Positions 23,001 through 38,000 are shown, numbered from the stretch's first letter. The stretch: 64,000 nt of DNA from Symsagittifera roscoffensis (GCF_963678635.1 NC_087064.1:31410369-31474368), one strand, 5' to 3'. The notes: a model not told the origin generated them from the letters alone. A program made the numbers and translations.

Positions 23001-26000
23001 CAGTCAATCCAGTCCAATACTTTTCTGGTAACTGATTTTGCGTGAAGACAGAAAAAAGAAAAAGGTAACAAAAAACTAGAACGCACCCGAAAACAAAATT
23101 CTTCCCCACTTTCAGTGGTCGAAGCAACAAGATTACCAGATTGCGGCGCAAGTGGTGCAGAAAGTTATGACCACCGTAACTGTTCAAATACAACTGAACT
23201 GAGTCAAAAGAGTATCTACAACACGAATAGTCGGCTGCTTTGCAAGAATTACAGATTGATCGGACCAAGTCATTATTACCTTATTAATTAAAAAAAATTT
23301 CTCGATTTTCTGTCATTTTTAGAGAGGAAATCTTTGTGAGATAACAGTTTTTTTTACTCGCAAAACTTGCAGCAAAGAAAGGCGACAGTTCATCGAAAAC
23401 GACATCTGGTCGGAAGGAACATTAGGTAGAGTTTATAAACGCGGTCGATTGACAGAGTGCGACGTTGGCATCAAGCAACAGTCGTTAGCTAAAAATCCCT
23501 CTCGCATCTTATTAACAGTTCGTTTCTCTGGATTGGCAAGCACACAACTTCATTCAGCCCCAGAGCGATTGTTTAGGGGTGCAAATTGCTATTTGAAAAC
23601 TGATATGCATTCTTCCAGAGCAATTAAGACGGTGAAAAGTGTCCCTGGTACTAATTGTCGCATGGTACGACAAAACAGTGCGCATTGTGGCCTCACGAAA
23701 ATTTATATTCTAATTTTTCTTCGGCACAAAGATCCCAAAGATTGTTTTTATTGTGTGAGAGTAAATTCCATCAGATGATGTTAGGATGATTTCAAGGAAT
23801 CAAAAATCTTTTCAGACTTACCCGTCACTTTGTCGCATTTCTCGGGACTAAGACGACTGAAACTGTGAGCTTCGTAGCATGCATCCTCCCTAGAACTGAT
23901 GCAGGTTCCCGCACAGTCCTGGCCGTAAAATCCATTGTCGCATTGTCTGCATTGATTAGCCTAAAAACTATTTTACTGATTATTTTTTTTCACCTTCGGA
24001 TATTCTTTTTTTTTAAAATTGTATTTTGAAACTTTCACTACATATTGCTGAGACATTTGGGGACTATTTGTTCTATTTTTTATATTTGATATCGTTTGAT
24101 CCGTTTTGTTATCGATTCCAGAGTTTTTGGAACTTGCTTGATTTTGGTAGCCTGGAGGACATAGGCATGTAGGTCCGTCGCAAGTGGCACCTGCAACATT
24201 GCCACACTCTATTTTACAATCTCTGGAACAGTTGTCACCAGTTTTGTCTGGCGGACACTTTTCACAGCTGAAAACAATTCATCGTTTTATTCAAATATTA
24301 AGAGACTCAGAACTGGAAGGTTTAAAAATTTTCAACTTCGGATGAAAAGTTTCCCATTTTTGAGAAAAAATGACAATTGAAAGATATCAGGCTTCGAATA
24401 ATAACATTTGAGGTTACTCGAAAACAAACAAAACAGTCATCTTGCAGCTTAATTTAGTTCTTTTAGATTTAAGAAAAAAGCCAAAAAAGAAAACTGAAAA
24501 ATTCTTACTTTGGTTGTTTGTACCCTTTTTTACAGACACAACTTCTTTGTTCCAAATTGCACCAATTTTCATCTTTACTCGAATCCACATTTTCAATATG
24601 ACAAAATTCGGCGCAATCTTCTCTGAGAGCCGAACAACTTCTGCTGTCCGTCTTGCCAGGGGGACAGAAGTCTTTGCAGACGGCTTGCTCTTTGATAAGA
24701 GTCGTGGCGTTCGTGTAGTATCCGACGTCACAGTGGAAATTTCCAGTGATCTCGTCGCAATACTCTATGTTAAACTGTTCGGCTTCTGCGTAGTTTACGG
24801 TGTAGTCTATAATTTTAAATAAAAATTTTTATTTTGTTTTGGAACACTGGGTTTACCAACTCAAATTATTTTTAAAAATCGAAATCAAAAAAAGGCCCCA
24901 AAAAGTGAGATTATCTATCATCAAGACCCTGCCCTGAATATTTCTCTCTCTGTACGTAATTTTTTTGGAGAAAAACCCCTTTTTAATCCTTTTCGGGAAG
25001 TTTTTTTTGGTGTTGCGCTCTTCCTTCAAAATCGTTAGTACTTTTGGGCGTCAAGGCACCTTCAGAAAATTGTGAGAGTTGGTCGGCCGCAAATGACAGG
25101 GTAGAACTGCACTATTAATTTCTTGGGAGGAATCGGTCAATCAGCTAATGCATCGCTATTGTGCTTCTTTTTTTTGGTTTTATAGAATCCAAAAATCATT
25201 TTGAAGCTGAAGAGAAAAAGACCACAGGAACAAAACAATAAATTTCATATGAAGTTAAATTATACACACCATCAAATCGCCCCTCTCTACATTTCTGGTA
25301 TCCAGTGCAGTTCTCGAAGTCGTCACAACCTACATACCGAACATATATTTACATAGTAGTTTTGATATTACGCTCTTTTCGACTCCACGCCACCCATATT
25401 TGGTTTTTTTTCCGACTTTCGTAACGAAAGTAACGGAATATTTGTGCTGGGGATGGTTTTTTCTTCAGACAAATTTCGACTTTTTAACTAGCCATTTATC
25501 ACAGAGTTTTTTTATCAATCAAAAGGTAGTGTTCTCCTGAGCTGAATTTCAAAGATATTTCAACTGTGATCCTTTTTCGTAAAATTGTGGGGGTTTAAAG
25601 ATAGCCAATTTGGGACCATTAAAGTTCGATATATTTCGTACTATTCACGCGTTAGTGGAAGTTCAATCGTCTTGGAAATTGTTCCAAATTGGTTGCAGGA
25701 AGCTTTTTCGCCATAATTGATGTGTTACTTGGAGAGAAATTTATCACTTTGTACTTTATAGGCGTGTGGTTGGATGTTTTCACAAAAAATCTCAAATTCA
25801 AAAACTTTTTTTCACTTTATTTTAATACATTTATTTTTTTCATGTTATTACTGTTCCATAGAATTAAAAAGCAATCGATACATGCACAACTTTGCCCTGA
25901 AGCAAGCAGTTTAGTTATCCTGCTTTTCATAACGGAAGTAACGGAATATTTGTGCTCGGGGTGGCTTTTTTCTTCAGTTAAATTTTGACTTATAAACTAG

Positions 26001-29000
26001 CCATTTTTGACCGAAGTTTTTTATCATTCAAAAAATATCGATGTCTTGAACCTAATTTTTTAAAATAAATTTTTACCAGTGATCATTTTTTGTAGAGTTT
26101 TTGGGGTTTAAAGATTGCCAACTTGTGACAATTACAGTGCGATATAATTCGTACTACTCACGCGTAAGCGGAGATTTAGCTCGCCTTAGAAATCATTTCA
26201 AATTGGTTGAAGGAAACTTAATTGCCATAATTGATTTGTCGCTAGGAGCAAAATTTATCATTTTGCACTTTATATGGCGTGTGGGCGGATGATTTTTACA
26301 AAAAAATCTCAATTTTAAAAACGTTATTTTGTTTTCATTTTAGTTTATTACATTTAATATTTTCAAGTTAATACTGCTGTAAAGATTTTAAAAGACAGCA
26401 TTAACATTCAAGGCTTCGTCCTGATACGAGCAGTTTTGTTGTTTTGATTTTCGTAACGAAACTAATGGTATGTTTGTGCTCGGTTGGTTTTTTTTCTTCA
26501 GACAAACTTCGACTTTTTAAGTACCCTTTTTGACGGAATTCAATATCTTTCAAAAGTTATTGTTGTAATGAACTTAAATTTGAAAAAAATTGCTTACTTT
26601 TGATTGTTTTTGTAAAATTAAGTGGTTCTAAAGATTGCCATTTTGGCAAAATTGGGACAATTAACGCGCGATATAATTCGCGCTATTAACGCGTAAGCGG
26701 AGATTTATTCCGTTTTAGAAATTGTTTCAAATTGGTTGTAAGAAGCTTATTTGCCGAATTTTATCACTAGCTAATTTATATTGAGTTTAGGAGATTGATT
26801 TTCACATAAAATTTTAAATTAAAAACAAAAATTTCATTCTATTCATTATATAAATTTTTCCACGTTATTACAACTCCATAGATTTCAAAAGGCAGTTGGA
26901 TTATTCAGTATTTCCTTCTATAACCAGCAGTGTTGTTTAATTTGAACAAAACTCCTCGTATCAGGGTGAAGCGTTGAATGTTCTGACTGCCTTTTAAGGT
27001 CTATGGGGCAGCATCCCAATGAAAAAAATTAAATATGGGATTTTTGTGAAAATCATAACCCAACACGTCATATAAAGTAGAAATTGATAGATTTTGCTCC
27101 TAGCAAGAAATCAATTATGGCAAACAAATTTTTTTCTACCAATTTGGAACAATTTCTAAGACCAAATAAATCTTACGCGTTAATTGCGCAAATTATATTG
27201 CGCGTTAGTTGGCAAAATTTGCCCAAAATGGCGATATTTAAACCCCCATAACAATACGAAAAAAGAATAATATGAAATATTATTTCAAATCTAAGCTCAG
27301 GACAACAATAACCAGAGCATACGCTTGATTTTTAAATAAAAGAATCTCAACGAAACTTAAACTGAGTTTTTGCGAAAAACTTTCAGATTTGGATCGAGTT
27401 ATATTTCTGAGTTTCTTGTTTCGAAGTTTGTAGTTTCTGCGGTTTTTGTTATAAGCAAGAAGTTATCAAGATTTTTCAGCTTGCCTCTATTCAAATTATT
27501 TCAGCTTGCCTCTATTTTTCAGCTTGCCTCTATTCAAATTAAGCAACATAGTTTAGTTGAATTTGCAACCTTTGCACTAAGCTTTAGCAAACAATCAAAC
27601 GCATCAGATCAAAACCACATAGTTTCCAGTTATTTTCCAAGTATATTTTTTATTTTGGCTGAAACTTTGTTTTTGAAAAATGAAACATAAAACTTTAAAG
27701 AAAAAAAAAGCTTTTATACCTGAGGTGGCACTATTTATAGCAAACAATGTCACTAAAATTATGTTAGTAAAAGTCTTCTGCTTGAGGTGGCACTATTTAT
27801 CGCAAACACTGTCATTAAAGTTGTTTTTTGTTTTTTTTTTCTACTTAAATTTTGAAATTATTTTTTTGAAATTATTTTTTTCTTAAAATTAAATTTTGCA
27901 ATTTTTGAAAACACAGTGTCAACCAAAATAAAATATAAAACTTTTCAACTAGCCATTTTTGACGAGATTTTTATTAGATCATTCAAACAGTCTTCTTGTC
28001 GTGAGCTTAAAATTAAAAAGATAATCTAACTGTTATCTCTTTTCCTAATGTTATGGGAGTTTAAATATTGCCATTTGGCCAATTTGGGACAAATAACGCG
28101 CGATATGTTTCGCGCTATCAACGCGTAAGCGGAGATTTAATCCGTCGTAGAAGTTGTTCCAAATTAATTGAAGGAAGCCTATTTGCCATAGTTGATTTTT
28201 ACTAGGAGCAAAATTTATCACTTTGTTATTTATATGGCGTGTGGGAGGATGATTTTCACAAAAATCTCAAATAAAAAAAAATCATTGAAATTATTTTATT
28301 GACTTTTCCATGTAGTTACTGCTAGATAGATTTTAAAAGGCAGTCGGATTATTCAGTACTTCCCTCTAAAACGAGCAGTGTTGTGTAATTTGAAAATATA
28401 GTTGCAACTTTCAGAAAGTAGTTTAATTTGGTGGATCGGACGAATAAATCACATCAAGTCAATAGTTCCTCATATCTTAAGCAACAAGGTCACGCAGTCA
28501 ATCGCAATAGCAACTCTAAGTTCAATGAAAATGAGAATCAAGATCCATGCGATAAAAAAAATATATTTTCAAAATTTATATGCTAAGTTGTCAGGAAGTG
28601 TAGATTCATAAGCGTTCTAACGCTTGAAAATACGTCTTTAAATTTTTATTGGAGCTTCATCATTTTTTTTCATGATTCACGTTCAAGAACACATTAATGA
28701 ACAGTTTGTAGCTTTTGTTCTTCGAGCTTTACCATTTGAGGTGGTTTTCATTGATCCTTAATAAAATGTTTGATGCGTAAGGCTTGGCGGAAAAATCTTC
28801 TTTTTTTGCGAAAGATTTCCAGCATCTCAACAAGTTGAACTGATTTAAAATCATCGCTTGAATGGCAGGCTTGGAAACAAGGAGCTGATTGCAAACCAGT
28901 TCTAACTATCAAACCAATTTAAACTATCAAACTATTTTAAAAATTTAAGTAAATTTTTTCGCGCAACGAGCTAGCCTTATTTTGGCTGAAACTTTGTTTT

Positions 29001-32000
29001 TGAAAATTGCAAAAGAAAACTTTAACGAATAAAAAAATTTGTGCCTGAGGTGGCACTACTTATAGCGAACACTGTCATTAAAGTTACAGTAATTTCTACT
29101 TAGCTTTTAAAATTCATAAGAAGAATTTTTAAATCAATTTTTTCTTGAAGTTATATTTGACCTTTTTTGAAAACGAAGTTTCAACCAAACTAAAAGATGA
29201 AACTGGAAACTAATTGGAATCTATAAGGTTTCGTCCTGACAAAACTTTGATCTACTTGCCCTTTACGTAGATGACATGATATTTGCCGGATCCTTTAAAA
29301 ATGAACATTGTGCTATCTACTATTTTCACGGGACCCATTGAAAAACTTTGAATATCTTTGAGAGAAAACACGGACAGCAAGTTATCGAGGAAGGAATCAC
29401 TTTGGAAGAATTATATCGACACGAACAGAGTCAAAAAGGGGTGAGGTTGAAACTATTGACAGCATAGTAGGAGCCGATGAACAAAGAATTACACCAGAAA
29501 GAGTCGCGATGACCGGAAGTGTAATAGACCAATTACAATGGGCAACTACGCTGTCAAGACGAGACTTGGCTAAAAAGTTTAATGACTGCATGTCAGCATT
29601 GAACAATCGATCCCATAGAGGCAAGAGGGACGGTTCTCAAAAGTTGTTAATACCAATTAATGGAATGCTAGAAATGGAAACGTATGTAGATGCCAGATTT
29701 GCGAGATGCGTTACTATGGCACAAATGGGATCGATCAGAGGACAAACTTTGATTGCAATACCCGTATTTAACTGGTCGCCTAAAACGATCAACCGGGTCA
29801 AGAGCGACATATGTGAGGCAAAATTAAATGCAGCAAGACAAACGTCGAATAAACTAGAATAAACGAATGATTGATTGGAATGGCCGAGCACGAGCTTCAA
29901 ATACTTCAGAGATTTTACTGAGAGCATGAGTGTTCGAACGGCAGAGTATTTGACCATATTCAACTCCACGAAATAAAAATTGAGAATCGAAGCAGTTGCC
30001 CAAGGCAGATCACTTGAACGTTTTGAGGACATAAATTTACTGTTTGTCAATTCAGAGAATCAACTTGCTCACTGTTTCTCTAAGTATATGAATGAAGACG
30101 CAATGTCAGACGTGATGAAATTTTGCGCTCTGCGATACACACGTAAATACGATGGATCATTCAAGTAAGGAACTACAGGGTGTTTCAAATAAACTGTCAT
30201 TTTATAAAACGTAATTTTATCTCCAAGTTGTGGTGCGGCTCAACCCCAAATCAGCTGCTGCTTTAGTTATTGAATCTTTAGGATGAAAATCAAAGTGTCT
30301 TATAATACTGGCATTCGCTTCATCGGTTCCTGGTAACCCCGTTCCTTTTCGATGCTGCCCTTGAAATTTCGATAACCCGCCTCTTTCTTGGAACCGTTTC
30401 CACACTCTGATAAACTGCGTAAGTTGAAGTGTTGACGCAACGCGTGGGGCAATGTAATATTCATTGATATATCTTCTCCGAACTTCAGTTGGGGATTCAT
30501 AAATTGCAAACAAACAAATGATCCGTTTTTCTTCGTTTACTTTGAAAACCATTTCGTTGTTTTCATTTACGTATGAACAAATAGTTTAAAAAATTTTTTG
30601 TTGCGTGGAAGCGTGAAATAGTTGGAAAATCGCGGGGTTTCACTATCGAGTTCAATTCATCAACGCAGTTTTTGAGTTTTATCAAATCTCCGCCTGTTCT
30701 ACATAATATCACCGAATTTGAAGTCGAACTGATCAACAGTTATGAAATGAGAAGCTTTTATAACATTACAGTTTATTTGAAACACCCTGTATAAATGCAA
30801 CAAGAAGATATACAGAGTTGGAGCCTGAATAATACAGTAACAAAAGTAATGTGAGATTTATGTTATCATTACTTTGACCTCTATAAGAGACAATGAAAAA
30901 AGAGACAAAAAAGAATGGCGATCATTCGCAAGAACTAACTAGTTGAAATCAGTTATTACGATTTTATTTCTTTCGAGTGTACTTAACCTAGAGAAATCTT
31001 AAGCTGGGATCGACAATTACTTTTGTGAATTGGTCCAAAAATACAAAAATAACTTCAGATAAGCAAGCAATTTGAAAAACTTAACACTAATATAAACCCA
31101 ATGTATGGTAAAATGTAGATAAGGTCAAGGTAAATATAAGTAAATTACATACTTTTTAAAGGTAAATTCGTAAGGTAAATTTACAAATTTTTATAAATTT
31201 ACCAGTTTAAAAATTTGTTTGAGGTGTTTTTTAAGGCTGATACACCTTAACCTTTAAGGTGATTTAAAGCAAACTTTTCATGTGTTTTAACCCCTATTTA
31301 AGAAATGTGAAAACAAATCAATTACAATGGAATTTAGCGTTCTATAATGTTGTAAATATAATCGAATCCCATGTTACGTTCAGACAACAAAATTGGACTA
31401 AAAATGGATTTAATTCCATTTTTTCTTGCCGAAACAAAATGCATTATAATTCATTTTAAATCCATTATATTGGATTTTATAATAAGTAGGAAATCACATT
31501 AAAATGGATTTTTTTCCACTTTATTTTTGTTTCGCGCGTCGTGCAAAATTTCATTTCAGCATTTATCAAGTGAGTGATGCGGAAACTTTGCAAAGCGAGT
31601 GTACGGCCTAGACTAATCCATTTCGAAACCTAAACTCAAATTGCAAAAAGATTCCGTTAAGCTCCCCCCCCCCCCCACCCCCAACGTCTGACTCTCTGCT
31701 CTCCTTAAATTCCCTTAACGTTTGCCCCTTTGCTCCCTCCCCCCACCTGAACACCCCCTCCCCCACCTGAACACCCCCTCCACCTGAACAACCCCCCAAC
31801 TGAACAATCCCCCACATGAACAGTCACCACCTGAGCAAACCCCCCCTCCCCACATGAACCCACCCCCCACCTGAACTCCTACACCCACCCCCACCTGAAC
31901 ACCTGAACCCACCCCCCACCTGAACACCTGAACCCACCCCCACCTGAACACGTTACGTTGGGGGAGGGGGTTTCTTGTAAATGGACAAACGCTAGGGGGG

Positions 32001-35000
32001 TAATGTTGATAAATATAAAAATTAACAAAAATATCAAAGGTAGAAAAAAATACAATTGAACAACAAGTAACCAACGTAACCAACTTTAAAACGTAGAAAA
32101 GACTCAATGTGTGTTGAAATTCGCATCTCAGTGAAGTGGAAAAAATCGATTATAACTAAGTTTCATTGTCAGTGTCTACAAAAGTGAAAATAAATTGATT
32201 ATAAGGGATGAAAAAAAGATATGTTGCCTCAAAAAACAGTAACATTATAATCCATTTTTAATTGATTATAATTGATTTGTTTTCATTTTTGTGGACAATG
32301 ACAAGGAAACTCAATTAACATTTATTTTAATTCATGGAACTCCAATGCGGTAAGATAAATTAGGGAGGGTGTTTTTAGGGAAGTGCAAATTTACCTTAAT
32401 TGTTAAGGTGATTTATGGTATTTTCAAGGTATATTTACCTTAACTTTTTTTGAGTGTAGCTTTGTTGTTTAGTCAAAAATTATTTGAATAAATATCTTTT
32501 TTTGACCAAAAAAGCGGAGAACACATTGAAATTTTAGAGAAATCCTTATATTAAGTAAAATTTTAACGCCGGGTTGCTTTCAAGAAAAAAAAAACAAGAA
32601 AATTGATCTTTTTGTTGTCTGAAAATCATTGGCACAAACGAGGCAATCAAAAGTGTCTACTGCGCTCAAATAAACTTCTCTCCAACCAAACTTTGGTTAG
32701 ATATACTCGATTGTTTTTAACGGAAATCGCATTTGTTTGGAATCTGTAGGAGGCCGATGAAACAGGACCAGACTTTGTAATTGAAAATGCCAAATGTGTG
32801 GGCTACCGGGTCGTGATAATGCACTCAGGGTGGATCTAGGACTTTCTCGAGGGGAGGGAGATGTCGAATTTTTTTGATCTTTTAACTTGACTAAAATGCT
32901 TTTTTGAGCACTCCTTAATCACTATAAATACTTTATTTTGACCAAACGTAAAAAAAACTGTCTGAAAGTGCCGTTTTTAGACATTTTTGGAGATGTTTGA
33001 CCAAACATTCGCGTTTCTCTTTGGCGTGCACTCCCCTTCAAAATAAGTTTATATTGGCGCCGAAGCAGTAGTGACTCGAGCCTAACTTTTGAGGCCCGAT
33101 CTGGGCCCAAACCCGTTGTTTAAAAAAAGACATGCCCGATAAATTAACGTCGGAAAACGTTTGCCAGATTTTGCCCGAATATTTTCTTTCTTTTTACAAA
33201 AAAAGCTTTTCATTTCAACAACGGAATAGCAATTTTTCCCAATTATCAATCAGCAACTTCATTTTATGTTCCGGTGCTTGGCAGCAGAATACATTACTTG
33301 AAGACCTTCCCCTGTGTCGGCCGCGAGAGATGATCGTCTATTAGTCAATGTTTGATCGCATGCTAAATCTCGCTCTGAGTGATCGGTTGAGGTTCGAGTA
33401 CCAAAAATTGACCGAGCGACTTCACTTAAGACTGGAAATCGCCAGTAATGTTTTTTCCAAAATTGCAGCAGACTGTTCTTTTGTTCTTTTATTTGCTGCA
33501 TTTTTAAGGGAGCAGTTCATACGTCAGTGAATAAATATATATATGCAAGGAAACAATTCAGTTAACAACAAGACTCAGTAGTATAAGGCTAAAACGTTTA
33601 ATCAGTAATGCAGTGGTCGCAGGACTAATTCCCGGTGTTTGCACGTTTTCTGTAGCAAGATAGCAAAATTTTACAAACCTAGTGGCCCGAAAGATATGTA
33701 TTCCATTTAACAAACTAGGCCCGAATTCGACCAGAAATCTGGCTGACCCAAAAAACCGAACCCGTTTAGTTCCACCTCCGCGCGGAAGGCGCCTTTAAAA
33801 AACGTGTTTCGATTCTTACTGCGAATTGTTTAATTGTTTCGTTTGGTAGTCTGCGAATTTCGCTGCATAAAACTCTTTGGTGTTGTTTATTTCTTTCAGA
33901 ATCAAACATTTTTTGTTAAATTCTTATGTAAATCTTTTCCAATTTGTTTTTATATCTATTGGTAAAACTGAAAACCATTTCTGAGCTGCGCCATCAAGTG
34001 TTGTTTCGATTAACGCTATGCGTTTATGTATCCATTTTTGATGGAGTGGTGTAGTAAGTGGTTCAGGTCCGATATTTAAAATTAAATTTGCTCTGACTGC
34101 ATTTAGATAGTCTTCTACAGAATATTCAGGGTCTGTGCCTGTGAATACCATTAGTGGTTTACTTGATGTTATTGATGATCCACCCATGAGGTGTGGACTC
34201 ATAGTCATTTGTAGTGATTCTGCGGCATTTGGCATTTGTGAAAAATTTGTCAGTTGGTTTTTTGTTATCTCATGTTGTTGCAAATAATATGGTAGTGGTA
34301 TTTCGTTTTGCATTTGCGTTGGTTGATAATAATCAGTATTTACTGGATTTTGTGAATAAAAATTATTGTTTTGAGGTTCGTAATTTGATCTAGGTTGTCG
34401 CATGTGTTGTTCGTGTATATGGTTCAAAATCATATGGTTGATTTACGTGATAAGACTGAGGTCTTTGGTTTTGAAAATTTTGTTGATGGTTTTGGTAATG
34501 AAATTCGTCATCATCTGATGAATGCTAATTAGGTGTATAGTAAGGTGTTTTTTGTTTATATCGGTAAGGTTTTTTATTATGTTTATTCTGTTGAAAAAAT
34601 GGATAGTTTTCACTTAGGTCTGTTGGAATACGTGGGTTATCATTAAAATTTACGAAAATTGATGTGTGCTGTTGGGGATTTTGTCGTTGTGAAAATGAAC
34701 GATTACGCTGATTTGTACGAGGAGGTTTAGATGTTTGCGATCTATTTACATAGTGATCGGTTGAGGTTCGAGTACCAAAAATTGACCGAGCGACTTCTCT
34801 TAAGACTGGAAATCGCCAGTAATGTTTTTTCCAAAATTGCAGCAGACTGTTCTTTTGTTCTTTTATTTGCTGTATTTTTAAGGGAGCAGTTCATACATCA
34901 GTGAATAAATATATATATGCAAGGAAACAATTCAGTTAACAACAAGACTCAGTAGTATAAGGCTAAAACGTTTAATCAGTAATGCAGTGGTCGCAGGACT

Positions 35001-38000
35001 AATTCCCGGTGTTTGCACGTTTTCTGTAGCAAGATAGCAAAATTTTACAAACCTAGTGGCCCGAAAGATATGTATTCCATTTAACAAACTAGGCCCGAAT
35101 TCGACCAGAAATCTGGCTGACCCAAAAAACCGAACCCGTTTAGTTCCACCTCCGCGCGGAAGGCGCCTTTAAAAAACGTGTTTCGATTCTTACTGCGAAT
35201 TGTTTAATTGTTTCGTTTGGTAGTCTGCGAATTTCGCTGCATAAAACTCTTTGGTGTTGTTTATTTCTTTCAGAATCAAACATTTTTTGTTAAATTCTTA
35301 TGTAAATCTTTTCCAATTTGTTTTTATATCTATTGGTAAAACTGAAAACCATTTCTGAGCTGCGCCATCAAGTGTTGTTTCGATTAACGCTATGCGTTTA
35401 TGTATCCATTTTTGATGGAGTGGTGTAGTAAGTGGTTCAGGTCCGATATTTAAAATTAAATTTGCTCTGACTGCATTTAGATAGTCTTCTACAGAATATT
35501 CAGGGTCTGTGCCTGTGAATACCATTAGTGGTTTACTTGATGTTATTGATGATCCACCCATGAGGTATGGACTCATAGTCATTTGTAGTGATTCTGCGGC
35601 ATTTGGCATTTGTGAAAAATTTGTCAGTTGGTTTTTTGTTATCTCATGTTGTTGCAAATAATATGGTAGTGGTATTTCGTTTTGCATTTGCGTTGGTTGA
35701 TAATAATCAGTATTTACTGGATTTTGTGAATAAAAATTATTGTTTTGAGGTTCGTAATTTGATCTAGGTTGTCGCATGTGTTGTTCGTGTATATGGTTCA
35801 AAATCATATGGTTGATTTACGTGATAAGACTGAGGTCTTCGGTTTTGAAAATTTTGTTGATGGTTTTGGTAATGAAGTTCGTCATCATCTGATGAATGCT
35901 AATTAGGTGTATAGTAAGGTGTTTTTTGTTTATATCGGTAAGGTTTTTTATTATGTTTATTCTGTTGAAAAAATGGATAGTTTTCACTTAGGTCTGTTGG
36001 AATACGTGGGTTATCATTAAAATTTACGAAAATTGATGTGTGCTGTTGGGGATTTTGTCGTTGTGAAAATGAACGATTACGCTGATTTGTACGAGGAGGT
36101 TTAGATGTTTGCGATCTATTTACATAGTTATAATTGTGTTCTGAAAAATTAATTCTGGTGAATATTCTTTGTTTTTGTGGTGGTTTCGTCATTGGTCTAA
36201 ATGTTTGGTAGTCCATATGTGAATATTTTGGAGCAACCGAGAGCTTAACTGTAGATTGCAAAGCTACTTGGGGTAACATTGAAGTCTTTGGTTTTGGCGT
36301 TGTAAGGCTTAGATGTATTGGTGAAATATTTTGTTGTGTAGTTGTTACGATTGTTTCAACTATTTCTTCATTTATAAAATGTGATGGTGTTTGAATAACT
36401 TGTTGTGTAAGATTTCGAGTTCCATTTAAGTTTTCTTGTTGTACAAGAGTTGAATTTAAACTATTATTTTGTCTTTTATCAGGTAAAAATGAATTATAGT
36501 TTAAAGGTGTTGCATCTATTGTTAGTGGAATTACTTTTATATAATCTTTGTGAATAGTTATTGTACTATTTGCTTGACTTGAGATATCTATTGGAATATT
36601 CAGAAAAAAAAAGGATGAGACCATTCAGGGTCCCAAACGTAATCTGATTGTTCGGCAATGATAGTGTAATCATTTGTACTTTGGGGTCTAAAATTTTTTC
36701 TTGCTTGTGCAATTAAACCTATATTGTGGGTAAAATAGTCAATTATAAACCACGCTAAGATTTTTTGTAAATCGTGTTTAACATTTGGTGAAAGTTCGTT
36801 ATTTGAAAAATTTTAACGGATTGTGTTTAAAAACGCTGAGATTGCAGCAATTTCATTTCTTACATTTGTGTGTCTTGATGTTGGAACCGGTGATGTGCTT
36901 TCGGTTTCTGTTTTTTCTAGTATAGATAAATAATTATATAATTTGCAAAATATCGTTAGTGAAAATTGAATTTGCTCTCTGTGAGTTTTGAAGTTGTATG
37001 TTTTTAATGTATTTTGTAAATACTTTTGAAAATTCTATATCGACATCATCTGTTTGGATAACATATTTGCCATGAAAATTTCTAGTTGTACTAAGTGCTA
37101 TGGTGTAAATTCCATATTGTTGTGTTAAGTTACATATTGTTTTTATGTAATGATCGACAATTTGTCTTTTGATTTTTATTTCTGGGAATTCAGCTTTACA
37201 TGGGCTAATTCCTTGTTCAAATTTATTTGCGATTAGATTATGACAAAACTGTGTTTGTCCTCTGTCTTCAGTGAGTGAAATGATGATAAATGGGAAGACA
37301 GTGTCTTCGTCTGGACTTTCGTCACTTGGGCTTTGACTCATTTTTTCGTTTAATGACTGTCAGTGCGTAATGTTCAATCTGTCTGATTGGTTCGTTCCAA
37401 CTGTATAAACGCACTGGTTTATTTTTGTATATCCTTTTTATTCTTCTTTTTCCCTGTTTTGATGAATGTGATGTAGCTTCTGAATCAGAAAAGTATAAAT
37501 GATCTTGATATGGGTGGTTTTTATTTACTGTATTTTTTAGTTTGTAGAGTGCATCTAAATCACTGACTTCTGATTCAGAGACTGCGTTTCTACGCTTTGA
37601 AAATCTTTTTCGTGTAATTTGTCTTTGCTTACTTAAAATTTTTCTTTTTATTGTTTGCGTTTTGTGCGAATATATCCGATTGTTTGTTTATGCGGTGTAA
37701 TTACAAGATCGTATGTTTCGTTATTTATGTTACAATTGTGAAGTACGATTGTTTGTTTATTTCCTAAATTGTTTAATGACATAAGGTTTAGGATGAAGGG
37801 TGCAAGGTTGTTATTAGTGATTTTAAAATCCTAGAATGTTATTCCCTACAATTTTTTTGGTCAGCCTAACTTGGGTCTGTTATGTAGGGTTGGAGAGAAA
37901 AGTATATATCGTTTCCGAAGAATGATTTTTACTTTCTCGTGGCTATTCTAAGTTAAGGTGTTAACTAACTTAATCTTACTTAAGGGTAGTGATTGTGTTC

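Larger units (their letters stand above)
33378..36125. repeat. Tandem duplication of 1374 bp
   Basis: Unit 1 is 33378-34751 and unit 2 is 34752-36125. I counted about six differences. Junctions share AGT. Each unit holds about 400 bp of non-element flank plus the truncated gag end of element A, so the duplication happened after the truncation. Confidence 0.92.

Noticed and set aside
25410-28390. CRISPR-like or gene array reading of the regular repeats
   Set aside because: Units are about 515 bp with diverged interiors in eukaryotic DNA; they are dispersed repeats.
31715-32107. Gly/Val-rich minus-strand frame
   Set aside because: Translation of the C-rich minisatellite.
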